A stretch of DNA of 16,691 bases from JAZQUM01 sp045631305 (GCA_045631305.1 JAZQUM010000148.1:1-16691); one strand, 5' to 3'; counted from the first letter of the stretch, positions 6,577-13,429 are shown. Notes: generated by a model not told the origin, from the letters alone. Translations and numbers: made by a program.

Positions 6577-8414
6577 TTTTCGACTCTGCCTCCTCTGAAG
6601 TTTCCGTAGCCGAAGTGGTCACAACGCAGGCAGCGGGATGCTTCTGCGCAGGCACCTTCGGTGGTCATGCCGCATTCGATGCAGTTGAAGTTGGTCTTGC
6701 GCTCGCCGGCTTCCACTTCCGTGGTATTAATACGGCCGTGAGGTCTCTTGTTGTTGAGAACGGGAGCGGGAACTTCCACATCCACGCGGATCTCATGGTT
6801 AAAGCCAAGGTATTCGTCGATGTTAGCTGCTGCCACCTTACCTGCTGCAATAGCACGGATAACGGTAGCAGGACCGGTAACGCAGTCGCCGCCGGCGAAA
6901 ACATTGTCCATGTTTTCAACCTGGTTGGAGCTGAGAGCCACCAGCGTACCGCGCTGAACGGGAACGCCGCCAAGTTCAATACCGTGGGTCTCAATGCCCT
7001 GACCGATAGCTACAACGATCACGTCGGCAGGGAGACGCACTTCAGGCAGCGCTGCCTTGTTGGGTCTGGGGCGACCTGCCTTATCCACTTCACCGATGAT
7101 CTGGGGCTGTACCCAAAGAGCAGCAGCATTGCCGTTTTCATCAGCTTCAATACGGACAGGAGCTGCCAGTTCCATAACTTCGGCACCTTCTGCGATAGCA
7201 CCTTCCACTTCTTCGGGAAGTGCAGTCATATCTGCGATACGACGGCGGTAAGTACAGGTAACCTTCTTGGCACCCAGACGGATAGCAGAACGGGTGACGT
7301 CCATAGCAACGTTGCCGCCGCCGATAACTACCACGTTCTTGCCGGTGAAATCGGGCATATCATCATTGCCGATACGTCGGAGCATTTCAACGGCGCTGAT
7401 CACATTGCCGCTATTTTCTCCTTCAATACCGGTCTTCTTGTCGGTATGGGCGCCGATAGCAATGTAAACGCAGTCAAACTGCTTCTGCAGTTCCTGAATG
7501 TAAATATCCTTACCAATGGTAACACCGTACTTCACTTCAATGCCAACGGAAAGGATGGATTCGATTTCTTCATCCAGCTTTTCACGGGGGAAACGATAGC
7601 TGGGGATGCCGTAGCGGAGCATACCGCCCAGCTTCTGCTTTTCTTCGAAAACAGTTACCTTGTGACCCATCAAAGACAGGTAATAAGCGCAGGAAAGGCC
7701 GGAGGGGCCGCCACCGATAACAGCAACGGTTTTGCCCGTGGATTCAGCGCAGGCAGGATTGGGAACAACACCTGCATTATCCACAGCATAACGCTTCAGA
7801 CCTCGGATATTCACGGCAGCGTCGATCATATTTCTGCGGCAGCGTGCTTCGCAAGGATGCTCGCAGATATAAGCGCAGGCAGTGGGGAAAGGATTGTCCT
7901 TGCGGATGAGGCGAACGGCATCTGCGCAGCGACCTTCCTTTACCAATGCCATGTAACCGGGAATGTCTACACCGGCGGGGCACAGCGCCACGCAGGGTAC
8001 AGGATTGCTGAGGCCTGCAAGGCAGCGGTGGTTCTTTACATGTTCTTCATAGTCATCACGGAAACCGTCCAGACCATCCAGCACCAGGCGTGCTGCGTCA
8101 CGGCCGATAGCACAGTCAGCGGTGTTGTAAACGCCGCGGGCAGTCTTTTCAATATAAGCGATGGTTTCCATGGTACCCTTGCCATCCAGTACCAGTTCAA
8201 TCAGCTTTGCCAGCTGGCCGAGACCGATACGGCAGGGCACGCACTTACCGCAGGACTGTGCATGGCACAACTGCAGGAAAGTATGGCTCATATCAACGGG
8301 GCACAGACCGGGAGGGCTCGCCGCAATACGGCGCTCCACATCACGGTATAGGTTTTCCACCACGGTTTGCGCGCGGCTGGGCATGTTCATTTCAAGTCTG
8401 CTCAATTCCTTCAC
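6570..8414 (-). CDS. NuoF-type 4Fe-4S / GltD-like FAD NAD(P)H oxidoreductase, hydrogenase partner
   Basis: 614 residues, a domain chimera. Residues about 40-125 resemble the C-terminal 4Fe-4S domain of NuoF/HydB, with SCGKCVPCR (Cys55, Cys58, Cys61) and Cys101 in DCAIG, but the FMN/NADH-binding core of NuoF is missing. Residues about 131-215 are the Fer4_20-type Cys-rich domain found in GltD (Cys141, Cys145, Cys180, Cys184, Cys188, Cys192 among others). Then come an FAD Rossmann motif VIGGGPSG (232-239), an NAD(P) motif VIGGGNVAMD (363-372), and FAGGD (506-510). The C-terminus carries another Cys set, CIECG...CLRCD (578-599). It probably moves electrons between NAD(P)H and the hydrogenase. 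The GTG start at 8414 is uncertain: GAAAGG abuts it, while an in-frame TTG at 8405 or ATG at 8390 are alternatives. It is the first gene of the operon. Confidence 0.87.
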   Translation of the reverse strand: MKELSRLEMNMPSRAQTVVENLYRDVERRIAASPPGLCPVDMSHTFLQLCHAQSCGKCVPCRIGLGQLAKLIELVLDGKGTMETIAYIEKTARGVYNTADCAIGRDAARLVLDGLDGFRDDYEEHVKNHRCLAGLSNPVPCVALCPAGVDIPGYMALVKEGRCADAVRLIRKDNPFPTACAYICEHPCEARCRRNMIDAAVNIRGLKRYAVDNAGVVPNPACAESTGKTVAVIGGGPSGLSCAYYLSLMGHKVTVFEEKQKLGGMLRYGIPSYRFPREKLDEEIESILSVGIEVKYGVTIGKDIYIQELQKQFDCVYIAIGAHTDKKTGIEGENSGNVISAVEMLRRIGNDDMPDFTGKNVVVIGGGNVAMDVTRSAIRLGAKKVTCTYRRRIADMTALPEEVEGAIAEGAEVMELAAPVRIEADENGNAAALWVQPQIIGEVDKAGRPRPNKAALPEVRLPADVIVVAIGQGIETHGIELGGVPVQRGTLVALSSNQVENMDNVFAGGDCVTGPATVIRAIAAGKVAAANIDEYLGFNHEIRVDVEVPAPVLNNKRPHGRINTTEVEAGERKTNFNCIECGMTTEGACAEASRCLRCDHFGYGNFRGGRVEKW

Positions 8415-8716
8415 CCTTTCTCATGCCGATTTCTCGACAGTATGATTCGCCATTTGTTTTATAAATAATATTTATGGTAGCTATCAATTATTTTGTTTAA
8501 GTGAGGATATCATAAAGCGCAAAAAATAGCAATACTTTTTCGACAAGTTATATTTTTAACGACTTTCATTGCATTCTCCGCATTTTATGCGCCAAAATAT
8601 TTCAAATTATTTTTTACTAAATTATCTGAAATCAATCAGAATTTTATCAAAGCCATAACAAAATCAAGAGAAATGTTGTTTTAAGGCAAATCGTTAATTT
8701 TCAAACGGTTATTATA
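8415..8716. other. AT-rich intergenic region between the hydrogenase operon and cdd
   Basis: 302 bases with no credible coding frame, markedly more AT-rich than its flanks. It holds a minus-strand promoter candidate (8459-8487), a long-range imperfect inverted repeat (8517-8527 with 8582-8592), and a weak 7-bp hairpin with one wobble (8689-8695 with 8704-8710) just past the cdd stop that lacks a T tract on the minus strand. No clear terminator for cdd and no convincing Rex-type operator (TTGTTAA half-sites in inverted pairs) was found. Confidence 0.7.
8459..8487 (-). promoter_or_regulatory. Candidate promoter for the hydrogenase operon
   Basis: On the minus strand, TTGATA (8487-8482), 17-base spacer, TTATAA (8464-8459); shifting by one base gives TATAAA with an 18-base spacer. 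It would leave a leader of about 40 bases before the GTG at 8414. The region is AT-rich, so chance matches are possible. Confidence 0.5.
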
Positions 8717-9118
8717 TCAGTTTTCATCTTCCGCTTTCATATTGCTTGCGCCAAAACCGCACGGCAGCAGCTCTTTCAGCACCGCACAGCTGCTTTCTCC
8801 TTTCCCGTTGAGAGAAATTACTTCCATATCAGGATTGAATTCATAGAGAAACTGACGGCAAGCACCGCAAGGGTAGCAAAAATCATCTCCGCTGCCGCTG
8901 ATAACGATGCGGCGGAATTTTTTCTTTCCCTCGCTGACAGCTTTCACTGCCGCTGTCCGCTCGGCGCAGATGGTAAGCCCGTAACTGGCATTTTCCACAT
9001 TGCAGCCGCTATACACGCTGCCATCTTCACACTCCAGCGCTGCGCCCACGGCAAAGCGGGAATAGGCACAATAAGAATGCTTTTTCATCTCCTGAGCCAG
9101 AGCTTTCAGCTTTTCCAT
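8717..9118 (-). CDS. cdd: Cytidine deaminase
   Basis: 133 residues, typical for the homotetrameric bacterial enzyme that hydrolytically deaminates cytidine and deoxycytidine to uridine and deoxyuridine in pyrimidine salvage. Seen: the substrate-binding CNVENASYG segment (39-47); the zinc/catalytic CAERTA motif (51-56), where Cys51 is a zinc ligand and Glu53 the proton shuttle; and PCGACRQ (83-89), with Cys84 and Cys87 completing the zinc site. This is the three-Cys type found in Bacillus subtilis rather than the His-containing E. coli type. The ATG start is preceded by AAGGAGGGAT. The gene is transcribed divergently from udp, which acts on its product. The C-terminal tail (NMKAEDEN) is slightly longer than needed for the fold. 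Confidence 0.97.
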   Translation of the reverse strand: MEKLKALAQEMKKHSYCAYSRFAVGAALECEDGSVYSGCNVENASYGLTICAERTAAVKAVSEGKKKFRRIVISGSGDDFCYPCGACRQFLYEFNPDMEVISLNGKGESSCAVLKELLPCGFGASNMKAEDEN

Positions 9119-9140
9119 CCTATCCCTCCTTTTTTAATAT

Positions 9141-9169
9141 AGTATACTCTTTTTCTGCCCTCAGTGCAA
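9141..9169 (-). promoter_or_regulatory. Promoter for cdd
   Basis: On the minus strand, TTGCAC (9169-9164), 17-base spacer, TATACT (9146-9141). The -10 lies in the perfect palindrome AGTATACT (9141-9148). The leader to the cdd ATG is about 15 bases. Confidence 0.7.
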
Positions 9170-9183
9170 CTCTACACAGGTGC

Positions 9184-9212
9184 TTGTAAAAAGAAAGAAA
9201 GTACAGTATACT
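9184..9212 (+). promoter_or_regulatory. Promoter for udp and downstream genes
   Basis: TTGTAA (9184-9189), 17-base spacer, TATACT (9207-9212). Its -10 also lies in a copy of the palindrome AGTATACT (9206-9213). It is back to back with the cdd promoter; the two -35 elements are 14 bases apart. Confidence 0.75.
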
Positions 9213-9241
9213 GATAATAATATTTTTCAGGGGGTGTTTTA

Positions 9242-10021
9242 ATGCAGGAATTGTCCAAAGAATTCCATATCCACTGTGTCAAGGGCGACGTTGGCCGCTA
9301 TGTTCTTCTGCCGGGTGATCCGGGTCGCTGCGAAGCCATTGCTGCTCTTTTCGATAACCCCCGCCATGTAGGGCAAAACCGCGAATTTAACATCTATACC
9401 GGAACGCTTTTGGGCGAAAAGGTCAGCGTTTGCTCCACAGGCATTGGCGGCCCTTCTGCCGCTATTGCCATGGAAGAACTCTGCAATATCGGCGCCGACA
9501 CCTTCCTGCGGGTAGGCACCTGCGGCGGCATTGATCTTTCTGTCCGTTCCGGTGATGTGGTGATTGCCACCGGTGCCATTCGCTATGAGCACACCAGCTG
9601 CGAATATGCACCCATTGAATTTCCCGCTGTAGCCGATCTTTCCGTCACCAATGCATTGGTGAGCGCTGCTAAAAATCTGGGCTATTCTTATCACACCGGC
9701 ATCGTTCAGTGCAAGGACTCTTTTTACGGCCAGCACTCCCCTGCCCGTATGCCCGTTTCTTATGAACTGGAGCAGAAGTGGGAAGCCTGGAAGCGCCTTG
9801 GCGTAAAGGCAAGCGAAATGGAATCTGCCACCCTCTTTGTGGTGGCTGCCGCCCGTGGCGCACGCTGCGGCAGCTGCTTCCATGTGATCTGGAACCAGGA
9901 GCGGGAAAAAGCCGGCCTTGACCAGGATATGACGGAAGATACTTCTTCCGCTGTGAAAACCGGTGTGGAAGCACTAAAGCTTCTCATTGCCGCCGATCGT
10001 GAGGAGATGCGCTGTAAATGA
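9242..10021 (+). CDS. udp: Uridine phosphorylase
   Basis: 259 residues, the usual length for the hexameric nucleoside phosphorylase I family enzyme that converts uridine plus phosphate to uracil plus ribose-1-phosphate. Seen: phosphate-binding LPGDPGR (23-29); STGIGGPSAAIAMEEL, a family hallmark; RVGTCGG; FPAVADLSVTNALV, matching the E. coli Udp segment FPAVADFECTTALV; a substrate-specificity loop KDSFYGQHSP; and ASEMESATLF near the ribose site. The match to E. coli Udp across these landmarks makes uridine the likeliest substrate over purine nucleosides. AGGGGGTG (9229-9236) precedes the ATG. The stop overlaps the start of the next gene as ATGA. It is divergent from cdd, whose product uridine is its substrate. 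Confidence 0.92.
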   Translation: MQELSKEFHIHCVKGDVGRYVLLPGDPGRCEAIAALFDNPRHVGQNREFNIYTGTLLGEKVSVCSTGIGGPSAAIAMEELCNIGADTFLRVGTCGGIDLSVRSGDVVIATGAIRYEHTSCEYAPIEFPAVADLSVTNALVSAAKNLGYSYHTGIVQCKDSFYGQHSPARMPVSYELEQKWEAWKRLGVKASEMESATLFVVAAARGARCGSCFHVIWNQEREKAGLDQDMTEDTSSAVKTGVEALKLLIAADREEMRCK

Positions 10022-10290
10022 ACAAATCAGTTATTCGTTTTTTGGCAGGTTCTTATCTTGCCTATCTGGCCTTCCAACTTTATAAAGGTATTTTCACCGA
10101 GATGACAGACACCACTCTCCGCGTGATTTTCTTCCTGTTTGCCACTTTGTTTTTGGCAATCGGTGTTTTACTTATGGTCTTTGTGATCCGCGCTGAACTT
10201 AAAAAATCCAAGGGCGGAGATCATCAAGACGACGCCTCGCAGGAAGAACTGCCGGAACCCGATACCGAAACTACGGACAACGAGGAATAA
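10018..10290 (+). CDS. Small two-helix membrane protein, unknown function
   Basis: 90 residues, not recognised. Two hydrophobic segments (about residues 5-26 and 33-55) are joined by a short polar link, followed by a basic patch (RAELKKSKGG) and a highly acidic tail rich in Asp, Glu, Thr and Gln. The basic patch after helix 2 and the short N-terminus suggest that both ends face the cytoplasm. The ATG overlaps the udp stop (ATGA), with GAGGAG inside udp as ribosome binding site, and the next gene begins 3 bases after its stop. The tight packing supports a real translated gene. No domain assignment is offered. Confidence 0.75.
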   Translation: MNKSVIRFLAGSYLAYLAFQLYKGIFTEMTDTTLRVIFFLFATLFLAIGVLLMVFVIRAELKKSKGGDHQDDASQEELPEPDTETTDNEE

Positions 10291-10293
10291 ACT

Positions 10294-11241
10294 ATGAGTG
10301 AAATGAAAAACGGCATTTGCCCCAAATGCAAAAAAGAGCTGAGCGTTCCTGCAGACCTTGCGGAATTCTCCTGCGTATACTGTGGCGAGCGCATTCTTCG
10401 CGCCGATTGGGATGCTGCGGAAAAAGCAGCATTGGAACAGAAAAACGCCACTTTCCTTCCCCTTTCCGCCCTGGAAAGCCAGCTGAAAGCTTTCGCTGCA
10501 AATCTCACCAAATGCGCCTATCAGCACCGTAAGCTGGCAGAAGATTTCGGCAAAAAGCATGACTACGACAAGCGTTTTGATGAGTACAGCACTCAGTATA
10601 TTGGTTTGATGAACGATATGCAGCGCATTGTCAATTCCATGCTTCCCGAAGATCGGAGCAAGGCATTTCCCCTGCTGGGCGAAGCTTTCATGAATGAAAT
10701 GCAGCGTGTTTGGGATGAAACCCGCGCCAAAGGCCGCACCCGGGAAATGGACCGCATGACCATTGTCATCTTCCTTATTCCTCTTATCCGCCTGCAGGGC
10801 TACGATTGGTGCGATGATATCTGCCTTGCCATCCGTGATGAATGGGTGAAACGCTATCCTAAGGAAATGTTCCATCTGGCAGCCTATGAGGATATTGCAG
10901 GCGGCTTCCGCAGACGCTTGTGCTTCATCACCACTGCCGTATGTGAAAATAGCGGCAAGAGCGACGATTGCTATGAGCTCACCGCATTCCGCCGCTTCCG
11001 TGACGAAGAGCTTGCCAAAACGGCTGAAGGCCGCGCTCTCATTGATGAATACTACCGTGTAGCACCTGCCATTGTCTCCTGCATGAAGTATTTCGACGAT
11101 GTGAATACCCGCTGCCGCGAGGTGGACGAAACATATCTCACCCCCTGCCTGCGCCATATTGAACGCGGCGAACATGAGGCCTGCCGCAACCTCTATGTAA
11201 AGATGGTAAAAGATCTGGAGCAGCGCTACTTCGGCGCATAA
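10294..11241 (+). CDS. Zinc-ribbon / CFI-box domain protein, unknown function
   Basis: 315 residues. An N-terminal zinc ribbon has two CxxC pairs (Cys9/Cys12 in CPKC, Cys27/Cys30 in CVYC). The middle (about 40-205) is mostly charged and probably helical, with one more hydrophobic patch, MTIVIFLIPLIRL (165-177). The C-terminal part (about 209-275) carries the pattern known as the CFI box: CFITTAVC (210-217), DDCYELTAFRRFRDE (224-238), then an Arg/Tyr/Ala-Pro rich segment (LIDEYYRVAPAIV). CFI-box domains are widespread at protein C-termini and have no agreed function. The C-terminus adds further Cys residues (263, 274, 285, 297). The gene follows the small membrane protein by 3 bases and ends at a strong terminator. 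A role with the membrane protein is possible, but nothing in the sequence shows it. Confidence 0.8.
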   Translation: MSEMKNGICPKCKKELSVPADLAEFSCVYCGERILRADWDAAEKAALEQKNATFLPLSALESQLKAFAANLTKCAYQHRKLAEDFGKKHDYDKRFDEYSTQYIGLMNDMQRIVNSMLPEDRSKAFPLLGEAFMNEMQRVWDETRAKGRTREMDRMTIVIFLIPLIRLQGYDWCDDICLAIRDEWVKRYPKEMFHLAAYEDIAGGFRRRLCFITTAVCENSGKSDDCYELTAFRRFRDEELAKTAEGRALIDEYYRVAPAIVSCMKYFDDVNTRCREVDETYLTPCLRHIERGEHEACRNLYVKMVKDLEQRYFGA

Positions 11242-11248
11242 GAAAAAG

Positions 11249-11282
11249 AAAAATCCCTATCCGTATGGATAGGGATTTTTTT
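11249..11282. terminator. Bidirectional terminator between the CFI-box and mscS genes
   Basis: A 14-bp perfect stem, AAAAATCCCTATCC (11249-11262) with GGATAGGGATTTTT (11267-11280), loop GTAT, continuing in T residues to 11282. It ends both convergent transcription units; the mscS stop lies only 3 bases beyond. Confidence 0.93.
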
Positions 11283-11284
11283 GA

Positions 11285-12100
11285 TTACTTTTCGATCACA
11301 TGAACATTCAGGTGGTTATAGGTCATTTCTACGCCGGCTTCATCGAAAGCTTCACGGATATTGGCCAGAAGTTCAAAATGCACGTCCCAGAAGTTGTCGC
11401 AGGTAGCCCAGCAGCGCACGGAATATTCAATGGCGCTATCATTATAAGCGCAGAGATATACCGCAGGACCGGGATCGGGCAGTACATTGTTGGTCTTTTC
11501 CACAGCGGCAAAAAGGGCCTTGCGCACCGTTTCGGTGGGTGCATCGTAAGAAGCGGTGACATTGTGGCGCACGCGACGAATGCCCAGAGCAGTATAGTTC
11601 ACGATCTTGCCTGCAGAAATAGTGCTGTTGGGCAGCATTACGCGGACATTGTCTGCAGTATTGATGCAGGTATAAGTAAGACCGATCTCTGCTACGGTAC
11701 CTTCACCGTCGCTGGTTTCAATATAGTCACCAACCTTAAAGGGCTTGGAGATCAGCACCACCAGGCCGCCTGCCACGTCGGAAAGGATATCCTGCACAGC
11801 AAGAGAAATAGCCAAAGAAAGTACGCTGACCATTGCTACCAGAGAGGACACAGGAATGCCCACACTGTCTGCCACGATCAATCCCGAGATCACATAAAGC
11901 GCCAGACGCACACCGCCTGCCACATAACCCTGCACGCGCTCATCGATAGCAGTTTTAGCCAGAATTTTCTTTACAGCCTTAACCACAAGGCGAACCACAA
12001 AGAGGCAGATCACCAGGGTAATAACACCGGTGATGATCGCACCCAGAGACACTTCGCCTACAGATGCATTTAATAAGTTCTGAATATCTTCGCTAGTCAT
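11285..12100 (-). CDS. mscS: MscS-family small-conductance mechanosensitive channel
   Basis: 271 residues, close to E. coli MscS (286). The heptameric channel opens under membrane tension to release solutes during osmotic downshock. Seen: hydrophobic helices at about 17-40 and 62-80, and the pore helix TM3 region (about 85-115) with the small-residue-rich stretch LSLAISLAVQDILSDVAGG. Directly after comes the beta-domain signature KPFKVGDYIE (119-128) and later VMLPNSTI, both hallmarks of MscS. The cytoplasmic vestibule domain completes the C-terminus. AGGAGGA lies 6 bases before the ATG. It is a single-gene unit with its own promoter, divergent from the cobalamin riboswitch operon. The MscS family is large; the simple three-helix form favours an osmotic safety valve. 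Confidence 0.94.
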   Translation of the reverse strand: MTSEDIQNLLNASVGEVSLGAIITGVITLVICLFVVRLVVKAVKKILAKTAIDERVQGYVAGGVRLALYVISGLIVADSVGIPVSSLVAMVSVLSLAISLAVQDILSDVAGGLVVLISKPFKVGDYIETSDGEGTVAEIGLTYTCINTADNVRVMLPNSTISAGKIVNYTALGIRRVRHNVTASYDAPTETVRKALFAAVEKTNNVLPDPGPAVYLCAYNDSAIEYSVRCWATCDNFWDVHFELLANIREAFDEAGVEMTYNHLNVHVIEK

Positions 12101-12127
12101 AAGTTCCTCCTGAAAAGTTTTCTCCTT

Positions 12128-12156
12128 ATTCTATAGTTTTCCTGCCGCTTTGTCAA
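12128..12156 (-). promoter_or_regulatory. Promoter for mscS
   Basis: On the minus strand, consensus TTGACA (12156-12151), 17-base spacer, TAGAAT (12133-12128), giving a leader of about 20 bases. Confidence 0.75.
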
Positions 12157-12172
12157 ACAAAAGAATATACTC

Positions 12173-12201
12173 TTTCTTTTTCTCCTTTCCTGTGGTAAAA
12201 T
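12173..12201 (+). promoter_or_regulatory. Promoter for the cobalamin riboswitch operon
   Basis: An extended -10, TGGTAAAAT (TG at 12193-12194, TAAAAT at 12196-12201), with a poor -35 TTTCTT (12173-12178) at 17 bases. The predicted transcription start (about 12208) coincides with the first base of the riboswitch P1 stem, which supports the call despite the weak -35. Confidence 0.6.
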
Positions 12202-12207
12202 AGCGCC

Positions 12208-12397
12208 GTCGGTTATGGAAACAGGTGCAAGACCTGCGCGAGGACCGTCGCCGTGAGGCGCGCAAAATGTTTTCTCTTACCCGAAGACCGCACTTCGGGG
12301 AAAGAGCCATTGGAGTGATCTGAGAAGGCAGAGAAAACAGCGCCGAGCCGGAATACTTGCCGACAAAAACCTCATCACAGGACTGCGGTTACCGGTC
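12208..12397 (+). ncRNA. Cobalamin (B12) riboswitch
   Basis: Binds adenosylcobalamin or a related corrinoid and represses downstream expression. Conserved blocks in order: GGAAACAGGTGCAAGACCTG (12217-12236), the L5-type GGACCGTCGCCGTGA (12242-12256), the variable hairpin with stem CCCGAAG/CTTCGGG (12280-12299), GCCATTGGAGTG and GAGAAGGC (about 12306-12329), and the 3-prime B12 box GCCGGAATACTTGCC (12347-12361). P1 pairs GTCGG (12208-12212) with CCGAC (12360-12364). Long-range pairing joins GGCGC (12257-12261) with GCGCC (12340-12344) and TGTTTTCTC (12268-12276) with GAGAAAACA (12331-12339). A downstream hairpin (12381-12397) may be the regulatory kissing-loop partner. No T tract follows it, so translational control is more likely than termination. 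It precedes genes fitting B12 uptake. Confidence 0.92.
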
Positions 12398-12435
12398 AGA
12401 AGAGGGAATACATTTTAATAAGGAGAATGCATATC

Positions 12436-12879
12436 ATGCGAAAGACAGAATTGAAAAAAATCCTGTCGCTGATCCTTTGCATCGTGCTCATTGCGGTTAC
12501 GGCACTTTTTGCAGCAGGCTGCAGCGATAAAACCGACGTTGAGGAACCCCCCGTTTCCGAAAGCGGCAACGTGACCGTTTTGGGCGAAGGCGCCACCGCT
12601 TTTGACCTTACGGTAGTGGACGCAGAAGGCGCAGAAACTTTCTTCACCGTCAACACCGATGAAACCACCGTGGGCGATGCCCTGCTGGCTCTGGAGCTCA
12701 TCGCGGGTGACGAAAACGAATATGGTCTCTATGTAAAAACCGTAAACGGCATCACCGCCGACTACGAAGTGGACGGCACTTACTGGGCCTTCTACATTAA
12801 TGGCGAATATGCCACCTCCGGTGTGGATACCACCGATATCGTTCCCGGCAGCGCTTACATGCTGAAGGTAGAAAAGTGA
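12436..12879 (+). CDS. DUF4430 (transcobalamin-like) lipoprotein, probable corrinoid-binding
   Basis: 147 residues. The lipoprotein signal has a basic start (MRKTELKK), a hydrophobic core, and a lipobox ending AAGC with the lipidated Cys at about residue 29, so the mature protein is anchored outside the cytoplasmic membrane. A short acidic/Pro linker leads to a DUF4430 domain (about 70-147), with landmarks TVGDALLALEL, YGLYVKTVNGI, YWAFYINGEYATSGV and YMLKVEK. This domain is related to the C-terminal domain of the vitamin B12 carriers transcobalamin and intrinsic factor. The ATG at 12436 is chosen because AAGGAG (12420-12425) lies 10 bases upstream; the ATG at 12427 is too close. It follows a cobalamin riboswitch and overlaps an ECF S component, so capture of B12 or a precursor at the cell surface is the natural inference. 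Confidence 0.87.
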   Translation: MRKTELKKILSLILCIVLIAVTALFAAGCSDKTDVEEPPVSESGNVTVLGEGATAFDLTVVDAEGAETFFTVNTDETTVGDALLALELIAGDENEYGLYVKTVNGITADYEVDGTYWAFYINGEYATSGVDTTDIVPGSAYMLKVEK

Positions 12880-13394
12880 AATTAAGCATCAAAGAAATCG
12901 CGCTGTATGCCATGCTGGGCACCATTATGTATGTATCCAAAATCATAATGGATGTCCTTCCCAACATCCACCTCACTGGCATGTTCATCATGGCTTATAC
13001 GCTGGTGTTCCGCAAAAAGGCGCTCTATCCCATTTATGTTTTTGTATTTCTCACAGGGATTTTCGGTGGCTTTGCCACCTGGTGGGTGCCTTACCTTTAT
13101 ATCTGGACCGTGCTTTGGGGCATGACCATGCTGCTGCCCCGCAACATGCCCAAAAAGCTGCAGCCCATTGTTTACATGGCAGTCTGCGCGCTCCACGGCT
13201 TTTCATACGGTGTGCTGTATGCCCCCGCCCAGGCGCTTCTTTTCGGTTTGAATTTTAAAAGCACCATCGCATGGATCATCGCAGGACTCCCCTTTGACAT
13301 CACCCACGGCATCAGCAATTTCTTCTGTGGCATACTGATTCTTCCTTGTGTATCTGCACTGCGCATGGCTCAAAAAACAAGATCTCATTCTTAA
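12876..13394 (+). CDS. ECF transporter S component, probable cobalamin or precursor uptake
   Basis: 172 residues, the normal size for a substrate-binding integral membrane S component of an energy-coupling factor transporter. About six hydrophobic segments fill the sequence (starting near residues 8, 35, 48, 72, 100 and 145). The conserved ECF-S style endings include a Gly/His/Pro-rich loop region near AGLPFDITHGISNFFCG (131-147). The GTG start overlaps the lipoprotein stop (GTGA), so the two are translationally coupled. No ATPase (EcfA) or EcfT gene is nearby, so it would use a shared module encoded elsewhere (group II ECF). The substrate is inferred from the riboswitch and from the DUF4430 partner. 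It resembles the CblT/CbrT type of B12-linked S components in context, but I cannot assign it to either from sequence alone. Confidence 0.82.
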   Translation: MKLSIKEIALYAMLGTIMYVSKIIMDVLPNIHLTGMFIMAYTLVFRKKALYPIYVFVFLTGIFGGFATWWVPYLYIWTVLWGMTMLLPRNMPKKLQPIVYMAVCALHGFSYGVLYAPAQALLFGLNFKSTIAWIIAGLPFDITHGISNFFCGILILPCVSALRMAQKTRSHS

Positions 13395-13426
13395 AAAAAG
13401 AGAGACGCAAATGCGTCTCTCTTTTT
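13395..13426. terminator. Bidirectional terminator between the S component and amidase genes
   Basis: A perfect 15-bp stem, AAAAAGAGAGACGCA (13395-13409) with TGCGTCTCTCTTTTT (13412-13426), and a 2-base loop (probably opening to 4). T tracts lie on both strands. It directly follows the S component stop, and the amidase gene on the minus strand ends 3 bases away. Confidence 0.93.
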
Positions 13427-13429
13427 CTT

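Noticed and set aside
4870..8351. Two very long plus-strand open frames (4870-6609 and 6615-8351) opposite the hydrogenase and its partner
   Set aside because: They mirror the minus-strand genes almost base for base, lack domain motifs and ribosome binding sites, and arise from codon bias that avoids stops on the antisense strand. The minus-strand proteins have complete catalytic motifs.
8415..8716. A Rex (NADH-sensing) operator upstream of the hydrogenase operon
   Set aside because: Only scattered half-matches (for example TTGTTTAA) were seen, with no inverted pair at the expected spacing. I do not claim a site.
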